Assembly (NCBI GenBank): GCA_004557245.1
Contig: SFEL01000034.1
Location: forward strand, 1-8,053
Direction of reading: 5' to 3'
DNA from: Clostridiales bacterium
GTDB taxonomy: Bacteria > Bacillota > Clostridia > Christensenellales > CAG-138
DNA: 8,053 bases
The translations under genes and the position numbers were made by a program. The notes below the pieces were generated by a model. That model made no database searches, was not told the DNA's origin, and saw nothing but the letters and a program-made list of their open reading frames with translations. Below are positions 4,878-8,053 of this stretch, one piece after another. The first letter of the stretch is position 1, and the number at the start of each line of letters is the position of its first letter.

Positions 4878-5591
4878 TTAGCCGGGCCAATCAGACGAGG
4901 CCTCTTTGATGTATGCGGCTGCATACAGACGATTTTCCGGGGTGTTGGGTAGATTGATAAGGGCCATCTGTGATGCTAAGAGGCGGTATGTTGTAGGGCT
5001 TTCTTTTGCGTATGCCCATGTTTGCAGGATGATATTCAAAATATTGTGATACATGGTATACTCGGGTTCTTTTTCCAGTTCGTCGAGGAGATCGTGACCA
5101 AATTGGATTTCCTTGAACAACTTGTATTTTTCATCGAAATTGGTCAGATTAGGCTCCGGCATGTTATGATGTACCATTTCGAGATACTCGATATAAGCGG
5201 AGAACTGCTTAATGTACCACTCCAGGCGAAATTTTTCTGGGCGTGGAGATGATGAGCCGTATGATGCTTGAGAGCGACAGAGGGCGCTGTGCAAGCTATC
5301 AATGAGGATTTTTTCTTTCTGGGGGATGTAATGCCCGTTGATCAATGTAGAGATTTGCTCGAAAGCACTGGCGTACATGAGTGTGACGGCATCATCGGCA
5401 ACATAGAAATTTCGGACGATGAAATTTGCTGTTTTGGATGGGGGGAGCAGAGGCTCACGGTACCCCAAAAGTATTTCCTCCGCAATCAATGACTCATTTC
5501 TGCCCTCCAAGAGGGAAATGTCCTTTAGCATTTTGTCGATCAAGGCGTAGTTGATGAAAGAAAGCAGCTTCTTCTCATTTTTTTGTCTCAT
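4878..5591 (-). CDS. Uncharacterised protein with ribbon-helix-helix-like N-terminus; possible mobilisation accessory
   Basis: A 237-residue soluble protein with no signal peptide or membrane segment. Residues about 8-44 fit a ribbon-helix-helix pattern: a short strand (KLLSFIN), a first helix to LLEG, then RNESLIAEEILLGY as the second helix. The remainder is helical, with no motif I recognise. It is the first gene of the minus-strand arm that leads through the hairpin region to the relaxase and coupling protein. MOB operons often begin with a small DNA-binding accessory or autorepressor, so a relaxosome or regulatory role is plausible but inferred. The start at 5591 has GAGGGGG about 9 nt upstream and lies 16 nt from a 45-bp palindrome overlapping its promoter, which suits autoregulation. 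Confidence 0.7.
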   Translation of the reverse strand: MRQKNEKKLLSFINYALIDKMLKDISLLEGRNESLIAEEILLGYREPLLPPSKTANFIVRNFYVADDAVTLMYASAFEQISTLINGHYIPQKEKILIDSLHSALCRSQASYGSSSPRPEKFRLEWYIKQFSAYIEYLEMVHHNMPEPNLTNFDEKYKLFKEIQFGHDLLDELEKEPEYTMYHNILNIILQTWAYAKESPTTYRLLASQMALINLPNTPENRLYAAAYIKEASSDWPG

Positions 5592-5606
5592 AGGGTTATC
5601 CCCCTC

Positions 5607-5651
5607 ATAAACTCAATTTAGATATCTCCGAGATATCTAAATTGAGTTTAT
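5607..5651. promoter_or_regulatory. 45-bp perfect palindrome, probable operator
   Basis: Two exact 22-bp arms (5607-5628 and 5630-5651) are separated by one base; the centre reads GATATCTCCGAGATATC. It covers the predicted -10 and start region of the minus-strand promoter and ends 15 nt before the start codon at 5591. Transcription should begin near 5638, inside the first arm, so the full hairpin would not form in the RNA. That favours a DNA-binding operator over a terminator or RNA switch. Confidence 0.75.
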
Positions 5652-5674
5652 CACGAATAATCGATCTGTGTCAA
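5645..5674 (-). promoter_or_regulatory. Promoter of the mobilisation arm
   Basis: On the minus strand a consensus TTGACA (5674-5669) is followed after 18 bp by TAAACT (5650-5645). The -10 box lies inside the outer end of the 45-bp palindrome, so a protein bound there would block RNA polymerase. Confidence 0.65.
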
Positions 5675-5874
5675 GGGGAGAGTTGCCCCAGAAGCCGTGC
5701 CAAATCAAGGCACTTTCGCGGCATATCCTCGCCCGCTGCGCGTTCTGCGGTATTCCACGGTTGCCTTGACATGGCATGTCTCCTGGGGCAGGCGGTAATC
5801 AAGGCGGCGAGGCGAGGCCACGCCGCCGAGCAGCAGCCACACTTGAAAAATAACTTTCAAAAGGAGAGACCACC
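5675..5874. other. Leader region upstream of the SprT-like gene
   Basis: GC-rich gene-free stretch with several small inverted repeats: GTGCC/GGCAC (5697-5713), GACATG/CATGTC around one G (5768-5780), GGCGGCG/CGCCGCC (5803-5827) and TTGAAA/TTTCAA (5843-5860). A TTGACA at 5766-5771 has no acceptable -10 at normal spacing. The promoter of the SprT-like gene is therefore not identified. Confidence 0.4.
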
Positions 5875-6546
5875 ATGAAGAACCACGAAGTAACCATTTT
5901 GTCGGCAGTAGACGAGCTGCAGAGAGCCTACAAAGCACTCAATACAAAGTATTTTGCCGGGCAGCTTGAAAAGACGATCATTACGATACAGACCGATACA
6001 ACGAGTACCGCTTACGCTTGGATAAGCGTTGGAAAGGTTTGGTCAGACAAAGATCAGAGGGATTACCGGGAGATCAACCTGGTTGCCGAACATCTGAACC
6101 GAGCGCCGGAGCTGGTGATTGCCTCGCTGCTGCATGAAATGTGCCATCTTTACAACCTCCAGAGGGGTGTCCAGGACTGCAGCAGATCGGGGACATATCA
6201 CAATCAAGTTTTTAGGGACACCGCAGAAGCTCACGGGCTGCGCTGTGAGCGGTCGGAGAGATACGGATGGTGTGTAACCTCCCCGACCGAAGAACTGGCT
6301 TCTTGGGTGGCGGAGAATTGCCGAAAAGGGTGTTTCCGATATCGCCGAGCTGCTACCTACAAGAACGGAAAGCCGAAAATCACGAAGCCCGGCACGGATG
6401 GAAAGCCGATCACGGTTTCCAGGACGAAGCAGAGCAGCCGAAAGTATGTTTGCCCTTGCTGCGGTCTGATCGTAAGGGCTACGCGCGACCTCACGGGAAA
6501 ACTCCTCTGTATTGAGTGTGATACGCAGTTAGAGGAAAAGCTATAA
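5875..6546 (+). CDS. SprT-like zinc metalloprotease
   Basis: A 223-residue member of the SprT/Spartan family, proteases that in well-studied members cut proteins crosslinked to DNA. The N-terminus carries LNTKYFAGQL (22-31), the usual family opening. The catalytic HExxH is HEMCH (H87, E88, H91) within VIASLLHEMCHLYN, and the third metal ligand is probably H109 in YHNQVFRDTAEAHGL. A C-terminal zinc ribbon follows: C193-x2-C196 (CPCC) and C212-x2-C215 (CIEC). The protein therefore looks complete and active. AAAAGGAG (5859-5866) is 8 nt before the ATG. It is divergent from the mobilisation arm and ends about 50 nt before the rep promoter. Its role on the plasmid is unknown; acting on relaxase-DNA or replication-protein adducts is a hypothesis. 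Confidence 0.9.
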   Translation: MKNHEVTILSAVDELQRAYKALNTKYFAGQLEKTIITIQTDTTSTAYAWISVGKVWSDKDQRDYREINLVAEHLNRAPELVIASLLHEMCHLYNLQRGVQDCSRSGTYHNQVFRDTAEAHGLRCERSERYGWCVTSPTEELASWVAENCRKGCFRYRRAATYKNGKPKITKPGTDGKPITVSRTKQSSRKYVCPCCGLIVRATRDLTGKLLCIECDTQLEEKL

Positions 6547-6549
6547 AAG

Positions 6550-6592
6550 CAAGGCAGCTGGTCGAGGGCTATCCCCTCGACCAGCTGCCTTG
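6550..6592. terminator. Perfect 19-bp hairpin after the SprT-like gene
   Basis: Arms 6550-6568 and 6574-6592 are exact reverse complements around CTATC, starting 3 nt after the SprT-like stop codon. Read on the plus strand it is followed only by TTGTTGAC. On the minus strand it is followed by CTTTTAT, a better terminator tail. It probably ends the SprT-like transcript or insulates the rep promoter that begins at 6593; CCTTG (6588-6592) can alternatively pair with CAAGG (6597-6601). Confidence 0.6.
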
Positions 6593-6621
6593 TTGACAAG
6601 GATTTATGGTTTGTGTAAGAT
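6593..6621 (+). promoter_or_regulatory. Promoter of the replication gene
   Basis: Consensus TTGACA (6593-6598), 17-bp spacer, TAAGAT (6616-6621). The expected start near 6628 leaves a leader of about 260 nt before the rep ATG at 6889. Confidence 0.75.
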
Positions 6622-6652
6622 AAGGTAAAGACAAATAACAGTATTCTATTAT

Positions 6653-6700
6653 ATCGGTTTCCCTTTAGGGGAAAGGTTCACCTTTCCGTTTCCGATTTTT
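6653..6700 (+). promoter_or_regulatory. Attenuator-like structure in the rep leader
   Basis: GGAAAGGT (6670-6677) pairs perfectly with ACCTTTCC (6680-6687), and a U-run (6696-6700) follows after GTTTCCGA. ATCGG (6653-6657) and CCGAT (6692-6696) could close an outer stem directly before the U-run. The arrangement resembles an intrinsic terminator within the leader and could lower rep expression. Not proven. Confidence 0.4.
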
Positions 6701-6876
6701 GCGGGTGGGTTGCTGTGCAGTTTCGTTCGGGGAGATATAAGCAATAAAAATTTTTCTTTTAGGATCGCCGCCCCCGGCGCAAGGTTGCCTCTACCACAGG
6801 CTCCAGCCATGGGAGGGGCCCTGTGGTAAACCCATCGGGTTTTCCATGGGGAGGGGCCTATGGCGGTCGAGATAAT
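6701..6876 (+). other. Rep leader / candidate origin segment with AT tract, stems and paired direct repeats
   Basis: Holds an AT-rich tract (about 6735-6762, including AAAAATTTTTCTTTT), a small stem CGCCG/CGGCG (6766-6779), a 9-bp stem TACCACAGG (6792-6800) / CCTGTGGTA (6820-6828), and AAACCC/GGGTTT (6828-6842). Two similar 20-mers start at 6807 and 6844 (both CCATGGG...AGGGGCC...TGG). No gene is supported. Direct repeats plus an AT tract just before rep fit an origin, but this is inference. Confidence 0.4.
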
Positions 6877-6888
6877 GGAGGAGAGTAT

Positions 6889-8053
6889 ATGGCAAAGGAA
6901 AAAAGTGTCCATGAGCTTACCTCGGAGGAGCGCCGGGCAGACTTTCATGGAAAGGATATCATTCTGCAGGCACATTATGCCCCTATCCCTCCGGCTTTAT
7001 TCTATTCAGATTTCCTTTTTCACGATCTTGATGAGGCTGAGTTTACGCCATCAATCATCATGTATGAGAATACGGATAAGGAGGGGGCGCACCCTTGGAA
7101 GCGTCAGGCCGTTCCGATCGATGATCTTATGGATTATGCTTGGCGTGATGATGTGGCTATCAATCCTTGTGGCTATTGGCATAATTATCCCAGGAAGAAG
7201 CTCATGCGCCGGGTGTATGCGTTTGTAATGGATGTTGACGAGGTACGCCCGGCAATCATGGAATATCTGATTTCGCTGATCGAGCAAGGGAAGTTTCCCA
7301 GGCCTACGGCGATTTCAAACAGCGGTTCCGGCGTTCACTTTTTTTACATCCTGGATGTGGCGCTGCAGGTGGGTTACCGGGAGAAGTATCTGCAGAATTT
7401 TCGGCTTGCCGATCAGATTTACTTTATGCTGCATCAGCGCCTGGGAAACCTTTATGCCGGAGTGCAGCGGCATCATCTGGGGCAGGACTATCGTTTGGTT
7501 GGTAGTTTGTCCAAATTTGGGGATGTGACAACGGCCTGGGAGGTTGGGCCGTTCTGGAAGATCGAGGCGCTTGCCAAGGCTTTGAAAGTTGATTTTCAAG
7601 CCATCTATCAACCGATCAGCGTCGCAAGTCCTCGTATGGTGTCTTATGCAAAGAGTATCGCCCAGGAGCTGCATCTTGATCTCCCCGATTTTGGGGCACC
7701 CAGAGAAGTATATGACTTTATCGCAGAGAACAAGGACGCAGCATACAAGGCCCGGCAGCAGCGGAGAGCGCGAGCTGGGACTGAAAAAAAGCACGCGATA
7801 GGATGGTATGAGGATACTTGGTATCGTATTTATACTAAGACGAAGGCCGGGAACCGCTTTAATTCGCTTCGGGCTTTGGCGATCGTGGCCTACAAATGCG
7901 GAATTGCAGAGGATCGGTTTGAGGCCGATCTGGAACGGCTTTCTGTTCTTTGGCAGGATCAGCGTTGGCGTGGTGGTGACTCGTTCAATCCAGATAATGT
8001 CGAGGCGATCTTGCGGATGTTCCGCAATGGCGATCGGTACAAAATGACAACCA
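6889..8053 (+). CDS. Primase-type plasmid replication protein, N-terminal part (continues at window start)
   Basis: Initiator/primase of the plasmid, acting on its DNA in the cytoplasm. The joined gene runs 6889-7954 plus 1-557 and encodes 540 residues. Seen: a catalytic core of the archaeo-eukaryotic primase (AEP) superfamily, with motif I MDVD (D115, D117) after a hydrophobic strand, motif II NSGSGVH (residues 144-150) and a motif III-like segment DYRLVGSLSKFG (200-211). Residues about 305-380 form a helical region like a primase C-terminal domain (GNRFNSLRALA, then NPDNVEAILRMF). The start at 6889 is chosen because GGAGGAG lies at 6877-6883, 5 nt upstream; an ATG at 6860 is in another frame. 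The promoter at 6593-6621 and a structured leader precede it. No helicase domain is present, so host helicase is probably recruited. The AEP assignment is by motif; the role as replication initiator is inferred from architecture and from being the only candidate Rep. Confidence 0.87.
   Translation, partial: MAKEKSVHELTSEERRADFHGKDIILQAHYAPIPPALFYSDFLFHDLDEAEFTPSIIMYENTDKEGAHPWKRQAVPIDDLMDYAWRDDVAINPCGYWHNYPRKKLMRRVYAFVMDVDEVRPAIMEYLISLIEQGKFPRPTAISNSGSGVHFFYILDVALQVGYREKYLQNFRLADQIYFMLHQRLGNLYAGVQRHHLGQDYRLVGSLSKFGDVTTAWEVGPFWKIEALAKALKVDFQAIYQPISVASPRMVSYAKSIAQELHLDLPDFGAPREVYDFIAENKDAAYKARQQRRARAGTEKKHAIGWYEDTWYRIYTKTKAGNRFNSLRALAIVAYKCGIAEDRFEADLERLSVLWQDQRWRGGDSFNPDNVEAILRMFRNGDRYKMTT
7955..8053. 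repeat. Terminal overlap, right copy (circular joint)
   Basis: Exact second copy of bases 1-99. It should be removed once when circularising. The coding frame entering at 7955 is the same as the frame leaving at 99. Confidence 0.95.

Noticed and set aside
5766..5771. TTGACA on the plus strand as a promoter for the SprT-like gene
   Set aside because: The only TAAT-like sequence downstream is more than 20 bp away, so the spacing is not acceptable.
5705..5938. 77-residue minus-strand frame upstream of the SprT-like gene
   Set aside because: It overlaps the start of the SprT-like gene, has no ribosome binding site and shows no recognisable motif.
6649..6975. 108-residue minus-strand frame across the rep leader
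   Set aside because: It is antisense to the start of rep, interrupted by the leader hairpins, and has no start signals.

Overview
The window is a complete small circular plasmid written out linearly. Its first 99 bases are repeated exactly as its last 99 (1-99 = 7955-8053), so the closed molecule is 7,954 bp. One gene, the replication gene, runs across the joint. No tRNA, rRNA, CRISPR array, transposase or resistance gene is visible. Strong GGAGG-type ribosome binding sites, a MOBV relaxase of the pMV158 MobM type, a VirD4-like coupling protein and a Firmicutes-style replication module point to a Gram-positive host, most likely a gut Clostridia member (Oscillospiraceae-like). The host is an inference from gene style and moderate GC, not shown directly.

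Replication and maintenance (plus strand, 6593 across the joint to 1427): a near-consensus promoter and a roughly 260-nt structured leader precede a 540-residue primase-type replication protein. It has an archaeo-eukaryotic primase core and two C-terminal helix-turn-helix repeats. A second promoter, with two tandem palindromes just downstream, drives a helix-turn-helix/coiled-coil protein (KfrA/RepX style). A 69-residue Trp/Cys-rich protein follows at once. Cargo (1428-2300): an AT-richer segment encodes an unrecognised secreted lipoprotein and ends in a bidirectional terminator.

Mobilisation (minus strand, 5674 to 2304): a consensus promoter embedded in a 45-bp palindrome drives a 237-residue uncharacterised protein with a ribbon-helix-helix-like N-terminus. 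Next comes a 568-bp GC-rich gene-free stretch packed with hairpins, the best oriT candidate. It is followed by a MOBV relaxase reduced to its catalytic domain, which overlaps the gene for a complete VirD4/TraG-type coupling protein. There is no type IV secretion channel, so the plasmid appears mobilisable rather than self-transmissible, but it brings its own coupling ATPase, which is unusual for its size.

A SprT-like zinc metalloprotease gene (5875-6546) sits divergently from the mobilisation block and ends just upstream of the replication promoter. The layout is thus two opposed transcriptional arms, replication/cargo and transfer, meeting at the terminator at 2184-2224 and diverging around 5650-5875.
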